This document shows positions 7,974 through 15,447 of a DNA stretch of 38,560 bases, one piece after another. Position 1 is the stretch's first letter; every line of letters starts with the position of its first letter. Source of the stretch: Bacillota bacterium (GTDB lineage: Bacteria > Bacillota > UBA5301 > JAMCQP01); assembly GCA_023381695.1 (NCBI GenBank), contig JAMCQP010000011.1:1-38560 (forward strand). The letters are read 5' to 3'. Both the position numbers and the translations under genes were made by a program. The notes under the pieces were generated by a model. The model was not told the DNA's origin. It made no database searches and saw only the letters and a program-made list of their open reading frames with translations.

Positions 7974-8468
7974 CTATCGGTTTTCGGAGCCAGGCGTAAG
8001 AAGCTCGTTGATGGCCTCCATAAACACCAGGTGGCAACACTTTCCCATGGGGTTTTTGGTCAGGCATTGCCCCTCGGTGTTGGCGCCGGTGAAACGCCGG
8101 ACTTCTTCGATCGTGCCGCACCCGGCCCTCACCGCTTGAGCAATCTCCCCCCTGGCCAGGTCGGAACAGTAACAGATCGGGGTCTTATCCCGGATTTCAG
8201 GGTTATGAGCCTCTTTAAACCAGACCCCCACCCGGAGATCTTTCTTGTGGAACAGAAGCCCCGTGGCCTTCCCCTCCTGGTCCAGGGCGTAATAAACCAC
8301 CTGGCAATCCGGGGTGGTACAGATATTATACCTGGCGTCCCCGCCGGCTTCAACCGCTTTTTCTTCCTTTACCAGGCTCCGCACCGTTTTATTCGGTACC
8401 TTCTGCCCTGCCCGGTTGCAGCGGGGGCAGGGTTCCGGCGGTTTAGACATTGTTTCCGGCCCGGTCAT
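7974..8468 (-). CDS. CopZ-N-terminal-like iron-sulfur/zinc-binding protein
   Basis: The 164-residue protein is cysteine-rich. CPRCN lies near residue 14, CTTPDC near 51 and CYCS near 98, with GCG and a C-terminal GQCLTKNPMGKCC. This arrangement, with the phrase ICYCSDLARGEI and a BFD-like helical hairpin, matches the N-terminal [2Fe-2S] and zinc domain described for Archaeoglobus CopZ. No C-terminal MxCxxC heavy-metal domain follows, so a copper role is not implied. It may be an electron-transfer or metal-sensing protein. Translation starts after GGAGAGG; an alternative ATG at 8450 is less well supported. No metal transporter is next to it. The 87 bases between this gene and the permease (8469-8555) hold nothing I recognise. 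Confidence 0.7.
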   Translation of the reverse strand: MTGPETMSKPPEPCPRCNRAGQKVPNKTVRSLVKEEKAVEAGGDARYNICTTPDCQVVYYALDQEGKATGLLFHKKDLRVGVWFKEAHNPEIRDKTPICYCSDLARGEIAQAVRAGCGTIEEVRRFTGANTEGQCLTKNPMGKCCHLVFMEAINELLTPGSENR

Positions 8469-8555
8469 TCCACGTCCCTCTCCAAATCTTATTTAGTTGC
8501 CCCTGAAAAAGTTTCCCTTTGCTCCAGGTGCTCCTTGCCGATTTATTCTCCCGGC

Positions 8556-9500
8556 TCAAGTGTTCCGGCCCGGCTCATAGTGCCTGCCCAGAGCGGCCGG
8601 CGGCCGGGAACGGATCACCGCGCCGGCCAGCACGGCAACCGTCAACAGGTACGGCAACATCTGGATCACCTCATTCGGCCAGGCGATACCGGCGGCTTGA
8701 ATCCGCATCTGCAAAGCGTCGGTGAAGGAAAAGAGAAAACTGGCCAAAAGCCCGCCAAGCGGGTTCCACTGGCCGAAGATATTGGCCGCCAGCGCCATGT
8801 AGCCCCTGCCGGCCGACATATTCATGCTGAACCAGTTCAGTTGCCCCAGGGAAAGATAAGCCCCGCCGAGCCCGGCGAGACACCCGCTCAAAACCACACA
8901 GGCGTACTGGATCCTGTGCACCTTGATCCCCAGTGTGTCCGCGGCCTCCGGGTGCTCACCCACCACCCGGATCCTGAGCCCCCAGGGCGTCCTGAACAGA
9001 ACCGCCCACCCCAGAAAGACCAGGATCAGCATCAGGTAGACCAGCGGCGAATTGGTCCCCAAAATCGCGCCCAGCACCGGGACATCCCTGATCAGGGGCA
9101 AGGAGACTTCCTTCAACCCGGCGACTGCCTCCGACGTTCCGCGGCTCTTCCAGATCACCTGCATCAACCAGGTGGTCAGGCCCAGAGCAAAGATATTCAA
9201 CCCCACTCCGCTTACCACGTGGTCGGCCTTGAGGCCGACGGCAAAGAACGCCAGGATCAGCCCCATCATCCCGCCGGCCGCGACCGCCAGCAGAACCCCC
9301 AGCCAGGGGTTTCCCGAGATATATGAGCCCAGCACGCCTGCAAAGGCGCCGGAGAGGATCATTCCCTCCAGGCCCAGGTTGATGACCCCCGACCGCTCCG
9401 AAAAAGAGCCTCCCATGGCCGCCAGAGCGATGGGCGTCGCCATCCGGACCGTGGCGGAAAGGTTACTGGTGTTGAAGATGGCCGTCAGGATCTCTGCCAT
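8556..9500 (-). CDS. ABC transporter permease, BMP/nucleoside uptake family (second permease)
   Basis: This is a 314-residue membrane protein with about eight hydrophobic segments. It has the sequence GGSFSERSGVINLGLEGMILSGAF typical of the YufQ/NupQ-like permease of BMP-type (nucleoside) importers and of the wider BPD_transp_2 family. The start at 9500 has a perfect AAAGGAGGTGA site seven bases upstream. It overlaps the end of the preceding permease gene by 38 bases, implying coupled translation. It is last in the cluster binding protein - ATPase - permease - permease. It lacks any sign of damage. Substrate (purine nucleosides, or another ligand of BMP proteins) cannot be read from the sequence. 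Confidence 0.9.
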   Translation of the reverse strand: MAEILTAIFNTSNLSATVRMATPIALAAMGGSFSERSGVINLGLEGMILSGAFAGVLGSYISGNPWLGVLLAVAAGGMMGLILAFFAVGLKADHVVSGVGLNIFALGLTTWLMQVIWKSRGTSEAVAGLKEVSLPLIRDVPVLGAILGTNSPLVYLMLILVFLGWAVLFRTPWGLRIRVVGEHPEAADTLGIKVHRIQYACVVLSGCLAGLGGAYLSLGQLNWFSMNMSAGRGYMALAANIFGQWNPLGGLLASFLFSFTDALQMRIQAAGIAWPNEVIQMLPYLLTVAVLAGAVIRSRPPAALGRHYEPGRNT

Positions 9501-10548
9501 CCGGGGTCACCTCCTTTGGCCGCCGGCGCGAGGCGGCGAGGATTTCCAGCAGGGCCGGCGCCGCCACCAGCAGGATCACCAGCCCCTGCACCAGGGTCAT
9601 CAGATCCATCGGAATCCGCGCAAAGAGCTGCATGGACATGCCGCCGGACTGCAACGCCCCGAAGAGCAGCGCCGCCGGCAGGATTCCCCACGGCTTGTTC
9701 CGGGCCAGCACCGCCACGGCGATCCCCGTGTAGCCGTAACCCGGCGAAAAGTTGTTGATGAACCGGTGGAGGACGCCAAGGACCATGGTAGAGCCCGCCA
9801 GGCCGGCGATCATCCCGCTAAGCAGCATGGAAACCGTCATCCGGGCCCGGGCGTCGATCCCGGCATATTCGGCCGCAGGAAGATTTTGCCCCACCGCCTG
9901 GATCTCATACCCCAGCGAGGTGTTTTTGAGCAGGTAATCAACGGCCAGGATCGCCAGCATACCCAGGAACAAGGCCCAGGTCAGGCGGGAATCCGGGATC
10001 AGTTCCGGAATCCGGGCCGAGGCGGGGATCATCGAGGTCTGGTCCGCCCGGCCGGGCTCCTTGAAGTATTCCTTGACCAGAAAAGCGACCAGGAGGATCC
10101 CGACATAATTGAACATAATGGTGGTGATGACCTCGTGGGCGCCCGTCCTGGCCTTCAGGTAGCCGGGGACCAGCGCCCACAACCCTCCGGCCAGCGCCCC
10201 CGCCGCCAGGGCCAGGGCGATATGCAGCACCGGCGGCAACCCGCGCACAAACAACGCCGCCAGCGCCGAGGCCAGGGCGCCCAGATAGAGCTGGCCCTCG
10301 CCCCCCACGTTGAAGAGCCCGGCCTGAAACCCCACCGCCACCGCCAGCCCCGTGAAGATCAGCGGGATGGTCATCATCAGGGTATTGGCCAGGTTGTACA
10401 CATTCCCAAAAGCGCCGTCAAAAAAGCTTAAATAAGCCTCCCGCACATCATAACCCGACAGATGGATCAGCACGCCGCCCAGAAGAAGCGCAAAAAAGAC
10501 CGCCCCCAGAGAATATGCAAAATCAATAAAAAGCTTCTTGCCACTCAT
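9463..10548 (-). CDS. ABC transporter permease, BMP/nucleoside uptake family (first permease)
   Basis: The 361-residue protein has a first membrane helix near residues 12-30 and about eight to ten segments in all. It carries the family phrases FTGLAVAVGFQAGLFNVGGEGQLYLGAL and GYTGIAVAVLARNKPWGILPAALLFGAL of YufP/NupP-like permeases. Its start overlaps the ATPase stop by four bases (ATGA at 10545-10548) and its end overlaps the next permease, so the three are translated together. It pairs with the second permease to form the channel of one importer. Confidence 0.9.
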   Translation of the reverse strand: MSGKKLFIDFAYSLGAVFFALLLGGVLIHLSGYDVREAYLSFFDGAFGNVYNLANTLMMTIPLIFTGLAVAVGFQAGLFNVGGEGQLYLGALASALAALFVRGLPPVLHIALALAAGALAGGLWALVPGYLKARTGAHEVITTIMFNYVGILLVAFLVKEYFKEPGRADQTSMIPASARIPELIPDSRLTWALFLGMLAILAVDYLLKNTSLGYEIQAVGQNLPAAEYAGIDARARMTVSMLLSGMIAGLAGSTMVLGVLHRFINNFSPGYGYTGIAVAVLARNKPWGILPAALLFGALQSGGMSMQLFARIPMDLMTLVQGLVILLVAAPALLEILAASRRRPKEVTPDGRDPDGHLQHQ

Positions 10549-12056
10549 TTGCCCTCACCTGCCATCAATAACCCGAGTTCCTGCTCGGTGAAGCCGCCCG
10601 AGGGCCCTTCCGCGACAATCCGCCCCTCGTAGAGGACGGCGATCCGGTCGCTCAGCGCACGCAACTCGTCCAATTCCGCCGAGATCAGGAGAACCCCCTT
10701 CCCCTCGCCACGCATCTTGAGCAACTGGCGGTGGATGTATTCCACGGCGCCCACATCCACCCCGCGGGTCGGTTGCGCCGCCACCACCAGCTCCGGCCGG
10801 CGGGACAGCTCCCTGGCGATAACCACCTTCTGCTGGTTGCCGCCGGAAAGGGCGGCGGCCGGCTCATGCACCGACGCGGCGCGGATGTCAAAATCCGCTA
10901 CCAGCCGCCGCGCTTCCTCTTCGATCCGGCGATGGCGCAAAATGCCTCCGGGAGCAAACGCCCGCCCCCGCTGCGATCCCAGAATAAGGTTCCGGGCCGC
11001 GGAAAAGCTTCCGATCAGCCCCCTTCTGAGCCTGTCGGAGGGAATGTACGCGACGCCCCTGGCCCGGATCGCCCCGGGATCCAGGGCGGTAATCTCCTCG
11101 GCGCCCAGCCAAACCCGGCCCTGCGCCGGTTTGAGCAAACCGGCCACCACCTCTTCCAGCTCCAGCTGGCCGTTGCCCTCCACCCCGGCTATACCGAGAA
11201 TCTCTCCCCGGTGGATCTCCAGGTTTACCCCATTGAGGCGGTAACGGCCGTCGGCCCCCTTCACCCGGAGATCTTTGAGAGCCAGAATCCTCTCGCCCCT
11301 GGTGACCTCCGGCCTGGCAACCCGCAACTCCACCTCCCGCCCCACCATCATCTCCGCCAGCCGGGCGGGGGTGGTCCGGGCGGTCTCCACCGTGGCGACT
11401 TTCCGGCCATCCCGCAAGATCGTCACCCGGTCGGAGATCTCCATGGTCTCCTTCAATTTGTGGGTGATGAAGATCATCGTTTTTCCGCTTGCTTTGAGCC
11501 TCCTCATGACCCCGAAGAGTTCCTGAACCTCCGGAGGCGTCAAAACCGCGGTTGGCTCATCGAAGATGAGGAGTTCCGCTTCTCTCAAGAGAGCCTTGAG
11601 AATCTCCACCCTCTGCTGCTGGCCGACCGAGATCTCTTCCACCCGGGCGTCGGGATCCACCTTGAGCCCATATCGCCCGGAGATCTCCCGAACCATCTCC
11701 CGGGCCCGGCGGTAATCCAGCAAGAACCCGCTGCGAGGCTCTCTACCCGCAATAATATTCTCCGTCACGGTCAGGCGCCCGACCAGCATGAAGTGCTGGT
11801 GGACCATCCCGATCCCTCCGGCGATGGCGTCACCGGGGCTTGAAATCTCCACCGGCCGGCCATCAAGGAGAATCTCGCCCGCATCCTTTTTATGCAGGCC
11901 AAACAGGACCTTCATCAGGGTGGTTTTTCCGGCGCCGTTCTCCCCCAGCAGGCAATGGATCTCGCCTTTCGCCACCGTAAAATCCACGGCGTCGTTGGCC
12001 GGGATCCTCCCGAACCTTTTGGTGATCCCCCGCATCCGCAGCGCATCTGTACCCAT
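10545..12056 (-). CDS. ABC transporter ATP-binding protein with two ABC domains (BMP/nucleoside family)
   Basis: At 503 residues this is a tandem ATPase. The first domain has Walker A GENGAGKTTLMK (about residue 38), SVGQQQRVEILKAL as signature and LLIFDEPTAVLTP as Walker B. The second has the degenerate loop GVEGNGQLELEEV, then ALSGGNQQKVVIARELSRRPELVVAAQPTRGVDVG. This is the normal layout for YufO/NupO and sugar-type (RbsA-like) ATPases. It starts nine bases after the binding-protein stop and overlaps the first permease by four bases. It is intact. Confidence 0.94.
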   Translation of the reverse strand: MGTDALRMRGITKRFGRIPANDAVDFTVAKGEIHCLLGENGAGKTTLMKVLFGLHKKDAGEILLDGRPVEISSPGDAIAGGIGMVHQHFMLVGRLTVTENIIAGREPRSGFLLDYRRAREMVREISGRYGLKVDPDARVEEISVGQQQRVEILKALLREAELLIFDEPTAVLTPPEVQELFGVMRRLKASGKTMIFITHKLKETMEISDRVTILRDGRKVATVETARTTPARLAEMMVGREVELRVARPEVTRGERILALKDLRVKGADGRYRLNGVNLEIHRGEILGIAGVEGNGQLELEEVVAGLLKPAQGRVWLGAEEITALDPGAIRARGVAYIPSDRLRRGLIGSFSAARNLILGSQRGRAFAPGGILRHRRIEEEARRLVADFDIRAASVHEPAAALSGGNQQKVVIARELSRRPELVVAAQPTRGVDVGAVEYIHRQLLKMRGEGKGVLLISAELDELRALSDRIAVLYEGRIVAEGPSGGFTEQELGLLMAGEGK

Positions 12057-12064
12057 TTCACCAG

Positions 12065-13108
12065 CTACTTCTTGTTATCTTTCAGCCATTTGTCCACTTC
12101 ATCGATGTTCTCGGGCACTTTCAACTTGCCGGCGACGATCTTCGCCTTGACCTTGTCCACTTCGGCGGCAATCTCCCTGGGAACCAGGCTTCTGGTGTAC
12201 CCGAGACCGTTTTCCGCCAGGCCGAGGAGATGGATCCCGGCCTTGAATTTACCGCCAAGCACCTGCTGGATCGCCTGGAAGACGGTGTTGTCCACAAACT
12301 TCATCCCGTTGGTGAGTACATTTTCCGGCGCCAGATAATCCTGATCCGAATCGGCGCCGATGGCGTACCTGTTCTTTTCCTGGGCGGCCTTGATCACTCC
12401 CAGCCCCGAACGCCCGGCGGCCTGCCAGACGATGTCCGCTCCCTGGTCGAACTGCGCCAGGGTCAGCTCCTTGCCCCTGGCGGGATCCGCCCATCCCCCC
12501 ACATAGGAGACCAGCACCTTGACATCCGGGTCCACATATTTGGCGCCGGCAATATACCCGGCGACATTGGCCTTGATGAGCGGGATCTCCATCCCGCCCA
12601 CGACGCCGATGACCTTCTCCTTGTTGATCCGCGGATCCCCGGCGCGCCCGGTCATCATGGCGGCAATCATCCCCAGGACAAAGCCACGTTCCGGCTCTTT
12701 GTAGACGTAGGAAGCCACGTTCGGCGCGTCCACCACCATATCCACAATGGCGAACTTCTCCTTCGGAAACCTGGCGGAGACCGCCTTCAGGGCGTCCGCC
12801 TGGTCAAAACCGATGGAGACGATCAGATCGTACTTCCCGGCGCGGGCAAACTGCGTCAGGAAGGTTTCGTATTCGGCAATCGCGCTTGGCTCGGCATATT
12901 GATACTCGATCCCCAGCTTCTCCCTGGCCGCCTTAAGCCCGGCCATCGCGGAGTCGTTAAACGACTTGTCCCCCAGGCCGCCGGTGGCAAAGACCACCGC
13001 CACCCGGCCCTTCGGCGCCGCCATGGCCGGAGGACCCGCCGCCGCCAGCACCAGCCCGCTCAGGAGAAAAACCCCTAATAAACTTGCCAAACCCTTTGAG
13101 AACCTCAT
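12065..13108 (-). CDS. BMP-family substrate-binding protein of the ABC importer
   Basis: The 347-residue protein starts with a signal peptide (residues 1-30, ending PPAMAA|P). It then shows GRVAVVFATGGLGDKSFNDSAMAGLKAA, the hallmark of the BMP/PnrA-like binding proteins that capture nucleosides. Most Gram-positive relatives are lipoproteins, but no cysteine follows the signal peptide here, so it should be a free periplasmic protein. This fits a cell with an outer membrane. GAGGAGGG precedes the start. It heads the four-gene importer cluster. Upstream lies a pyrimidine-rich stretch (13118-13183); no purine riboswitch core is visible. Confidence 0.93.
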   Translation of the reverse strand: MRFSKGLASLLGVFLLSGLVLAAAGPPAMAAPKGRVAVVFATGGLGDKSFNDSAMAGLKAAREKLGIEYQYAEPSAIAEYETFLTQFARAGKYDLIVSIGFDQADALKAVSARFPKEKFAIVDMVVDAPNVASYVYKEPERGFVLGMIAAMMTGRAGDPRINKEKVIGVVGGMEIPLIKANVAGYIAGAKYVDPDVKVLVSYVGGWADPARGKELTLAQFDQGADIVWQAAGRSGLGVIKAAQEKNRYAIGADSDQDYLAPENVLTNGMKFVDNTVFQAIQQVLGGKFKAGIHLLGLAENGLGYTRSLVPREIAAEVDKVKAKIVAGKLKVPENIDEVDKWLKDNKK

Positions 13109-13117
13109 CCTATCAAG

Positions 13118-13183
13118 CCCTCCTCTTGTCTTTTTTCCTTTTCGCCTTTTCCCTTATCGTCCTTATTGTCTTTCCCGTCTTTG
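13118..13183. other. Strongly strand-asymmetric purine/pyrimidine tract upstream of the BMP gene
   Basis: Of 66 bases, 58 are pyrimidines on the plus strand, so the minus-strand RNA leader of the BMP gene is almost purely A and G with repeated AAGG/AAAGG units. It includes the ribosome binding site end. It could act as an unstructured ribosome standby region. I see no confident promoter in 13109-13266. Confidence 0.5.
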
Positions 13184-13261
13184 CACAATAACAAAATTGA
13201 AATTCGGCGTCGGGGGGGCAAACTCCTCTTGGCAATCGGGCCCGGGCATGGAAACTGGCCA

Positions 13262-13304
13262 AATAAAAAGCACGTTTTGATCTTTCCTCATCAAAACGTG
13301 CTTT
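13262..13304 (-). terminator. Rho-independent terminator of tRNA-Gln
   Basis: AAAGCACGTTTTGAT (13267-13281) and its exact complement (13290-13304) form a 15-bp stem with an 8-base loop. On the minus strand the stem runs into TTTTTATTT. It lies 11 bases past the tRNA 3' end and would isolate the tRNA from the BMP cluster. Confidence 0.9.
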
Positions 13305-13314
13305 CAACTTCCAT

Positions 13315-13390
13315 TGGCTGGGGCGGCTGGACTCGAACCAACGCATGCAGGAGTCAAAGTCCTGTGCCTTACCAGCTTGGCTACGCCCCA
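13315..13390 (-). tRNA. tRNA-Gln (anticodon UUG)
   Basis: The 76-base minus-strand gene begins TGGGGCG and closes with CGCCCCA, a 7-bp acceptor stem, followed by discriminator G and an encoded CCA. The anticodon stem CAGGA/TCCTG holds the loop CTTTGAC, giving anticodon TTG (glutamine). The T arm is GTTGG-TTCGAGT-CCAGC and the D arm is GCC...GGC. All parts are intact. A near-consensus promoter lies 37 bases upstream and a strong terminator downstream, so it is a single-gene unit inserted after spoVG. Confidence 0.96.
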
Positions 13391-13426
13391 ATATATACTA
13401 CTTATCCGCGCCATGCGGCACTAAAT

Positions 13427-13455
13427 AGTATACCAGAAAAGGGGAGCCCTGTCAA
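13427..13455 (-). promoter_or_regulatory. Sigma-A promoter of tRNA-Gln
   Basis: TTGACA (13450-13455) and TATACT (13427-13432) on the minus strand are spaced by 17 bases. It is the strongest promoter match in the window, as expected for a tRNA gene. Just upstream, AACGGCG and CGCCGTT (13457-13463, 13483-13489) could form a 7-bp hairpin overlapping the spoVG stop. It has no good T-run. Confidence 0.9.
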
Positions 13456-13476
13456 GAACGGCGTTCCGCCATCAGG

Positions 13477-13731
13477 CTATTCCGCCGTTTCATACTCCTT
13501 CAGCACCCTGGCCTGGATCATCTCCCGCGCCTCGGCGGTAATCGGGTGGGCAATATCCCGGTACTCGCCATCCGAACTCTTCCGGCTGGGCATGGCGACA
13601 AAAAGGCCGTTTTGCCCCTCGATCACGCGAAGATCCCGCACCACAAAGGCATCATCGATCACAATCGCGGCCACCGCCCGCATCTTGCCCTCGCCGGCCA
13701 CCTTTTTCACCCGGACATCCGTGATATTCAT
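13477..13731 (-). CDS. spoVG: Septation/sporulation regulator SpoVG (RNA-binding)
   Basis: The 84-residue protein [31 protein letters not shown]... continues with [15 protein letters not shown] and [15 protein letters not shown], the near-invariant SpoVG sequence. SpoVG is a small dimeric protein that binds nucleic acids and affects division, capsule and spore formation. Its AGGAGG site lies about ten bases upstream. Neighbours ispE (upstream) and glmU (downstream) match the Bacillus order, but a tRNA and a transporter cluster intervene. The 100 bases upstream (13732-13832) show only the ribosome binding site. Length is normal and it is intact. Confidence 0.97.
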   Translation of the reverse strand: MNITDVRVKKVAGEGKMRAVAAIVIDDAFVVRDLRVIEGQNGLFVAMPSRKSSDGEYRDIAHPITAEAREMIQARVLKEYETAE

Positions 13732-13832
13732 GATTGTACAACCTCCTGACGCACCGCCGGTGACTGCCTGGCAAAAGGAATGTGACGCATTAGTTCGACA
13801 TGCGGGCCGAGATCCCTTTTCAACTCTGACCG

Positions 13833-14603
13833 TTAAGCGACGGTATTTTGCTCGTAAACCTTCTGCATCAGGTACAGATCGCTGGGCTTGTCCACATCGA
13901 TGCCGACTTCCGGATACGGGCTGATGATTCCGATTCCCCTGAATCCCAGCATGAGCTGGACCCGCTGCTCGATCTCGTTCAAGGAGAGCTGGTTAAAGAT
14001 AAATTTGACGATGAATTTAAAGCCAAGAAGCCGGCTGAGTTGCCAGGGCTTTTTGCGCATGCTCACCGCCCGCTCGATCATCCGGTGGTTCTTCCGCACG
14101 ATCTGCGGTTGCAGGAGGGCCATATTCCCGCCGGTGAAGACCCCCTCCTTGAGCCGGACGTAGGTGCGCTTCACGCCGGGGTACTTGGCGTCATTCGCCT
14201 CCCTGGACACGATGGGGTAGTAGACATCCCCCTCAGCCGCATTGCACCTGTCGATGAAGTCATCGATCGCCTCTGGGGTGATCAGCGGGATGTCCGAGGT
14301 CAGGAGCAACACCTTGCCCCGCGGCTGCAACATCTCGATCCCGATTAAAATATTCTCCACCATCGAGTCGCCGCACTGGGCGATATGGAAGACCTTGTCG
14401 TCAAAAAACTCGCGTAACTGCCGCTCCGGGCCCACGATAACCACGCGGTCCACATACCTGGATTTGGCCGCGGCATCGACCACGTATTTGACCATCGGTT
14501 TGCCGGCCAGCATAATCAGAGCCTCATAAGGTGTGTCGGTCACTGCTTTCAAAGCCCCGTCATTGTCTGCCCCAGCCAGGATAATGACGTCGATCTTCGT
14601 CAT
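13833..14603 (-). CDS. MobA-like nucleotidyltransferase family protein
   Basis: This 256-residue GT-A fold protein starts [45 protein letters not shown], a variant of the LAGGxxxR...K...L.GKP nucleotide-binding region. [19 protein letters not shown] contains the metal-binding aspartate. The second glycine of the signature is replaced (AGADND), and [15 protein letters not shown] resembles the acceptor loop of related transferases. It probably transfers a nucleotide to a sugar- or cofactor-phosphate, but the substrate is unknown. It sits between the GntR regulator and spoVG in one direction and is well translated (AAAGGGAG before ATG). Confidence 0.8.
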   Translation of the reverse strand: MTKIDVIILAGADNDGALKAVTDTPYEALIMLAGKPMVKYVVDAAAKSRYVDRVVIVGPERQLREFFDDKVFHIAQCGDSMVENILIGIEMLQPRGKVLLLTSDIPLITPEAIDDFIDRCNAAEGDVYYPIVSREANDAKYPGVKRTYVRLKEGVFTGGNMALLQPQIVRKNHRMIERAVSMRKKPWQLSRLLGFKFIVKFIFNQLSLNEIEQRVQLMLGFRGIGIISPYPEVGIDVDKPSDLYLMQKVYEQNTVA

Positions 14604-14653
14604 GGGTACTCTCCCTTTCGTGCGGCGTTGTTGGTGTAACTATTCGCCAGCCA

Positions 14654-14684
14654 ATGGTAAATTCCTCCGATGGTAAATTCCTCC
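14654..14684 (-). repeat. Two tandem copies of a 15-base RBS-like unit
   Basis: ATGGTAAATTCCTCC occurs at 14654-14668 and again at 14670-14684 (period 16). On the minus strand each copy reads GGAGGAATTTACCAT, a Shine-Dalgarno-like box with no start codon in register. It lies between the GntR gene and the nucleotidyltransferase gene. It is a small recent duplication with no evident function. Confidence 0.8.
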
Positions 14685-14693
14685 AGGCAACGT

Positions 14694-15374
14694 CTAATCC
14701 ATGCTCTGGCGAATGGCCTCCATCAGGATATTTTCGGCGCTCTCAATATGCTCGTAAGCCAGGTTCTGGGCCAGTTCCACGTCGCGAAGAGCGACCGCCT
14801 CGACGATCTTCTTGTGCTCCTCCAGGGCGAATTTCAACCGGCCGGGCTGCGAGAGCGAGGTCTTCCTGAACCGCTGGATCTGCTCGCGCAGGTTGTTGAC
14901 CAATTGGAAAAGCCGTTCATTGCGCGAAGCCCTGTACAGCTTCTCGTGAAATACGGTATCGAGTTCGATGACCGCCTGGACATCGTCTTTGTCGGTGCTT
15001 TCCGCGATCTTGACCAGAATCCGCTCCAGATCGTCAAGCTCCTCATCGGTGATCCGTTCCGCCGCCAGGCCCGCCGCCAACCCCTCCAGCGCTCCGCGAA
15101 TCTCAAAGACCTCGGCGATGTCCTTCATGGAGATCTTGGCCACGTAGGCCCCTTTCCGGGGAATCATCAACACCAGGCCCTCAAGCTCCAGCTTGCGGAT
15201 CGCCTCGCGCACCGGCGTGCGGCTCACCCCCAGCTCCTCCGCCAGTTGAATCTCCATCAACCGTTCGCCCGGCTTGAGATCGCCGTTGATGATCGCCTCG
15301 CGCAGGGATTCAAAGACCAGTTCCCGCAGGGGTTTATAGTTATCCAGCCGGATCGGCAACATCGGTTTAGTCAA
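14694..15374 (-). CDS. GntR-family transcription regulator, FCD (FadR-type) subfamily
   Basis: The protein has an N-terminal winged helix (RLMEIQLAEELGVSRTPVREAIRKLELEGLVLMIPRKGAYVAKI). It is followed by an all-helical FCD ligand-binding domain (EVFEIRGALEGLAAGLAAERI... to the end), where metal-binding Asp/His residues usually lie (DTVFHEKLYRAS). Such proteins sense small carboxylic acids. Translation probably begins at TTG 15374 (GGGGG eight bases upstream) or ATG 15362. The longer frame to 15503 runs through the promoter at 15406-15434 and into ispE. It replaces Bacillus purR-yabJ in the ispE-spoVG interval. The target genes are unknown. Confidence 0.92.
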   Translation of the reverse strand: MTKPMLPIRLDNYKPLRELVFESLREAIINGDLKPGERLMEIQLAEELGVSRTPVREAIRKLELEGLVLMIPRKGAYVAKISMKDIAEVFEIRGALEGLAAGLAAERITDEELDDLERILVKIAESTDKDDVQAVIELDTVFHEKLYRASRNERLFQLVNNLREQIQRFRKTSLSQPGRLKFALEEHKKIVEAVALRDVELAQNLAYEHIESAENILMEAIRQSMD

Positions 15375-15405
15375 CTCTTTCGCCCCCACATTCAATAATA
15401 TCATA

Positions 15406-15434
15406 AATATACCGTATTCCGTCGGGAGAGTCAA
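15406..15434 (-). promoter_or_regulatory. Sigma-A promoter of the GntR gene
   Basis: On the minus strand TTGACT (15429-15434) and TATATT (15406-15411) are spaced by 17 bases, placed just past the ispE stop. RNA would start close to 15400, which argues against the in-frame ATG at 15404 as the GntR start. Autoregulation is common in the family but no clear palindrome was found. Confidence 0.75.
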
Positions 15435-15447
15435 CCCGCCGGCAAGT

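Noticed and set aside
9052..10431. A 459-residue plus-strand frame opposite the permeases
   Set aside because: It is rich in proline, arginine, glutamine and histidine, is opposite two well-supported permease genes and has no ribosome binding site or family.
13109..13266. Purine or guanine riboswitch ahead of the BMP importer
   Set aside because: Such importers often have one, but no conserved purine-riboswitch core sequence is visible here.
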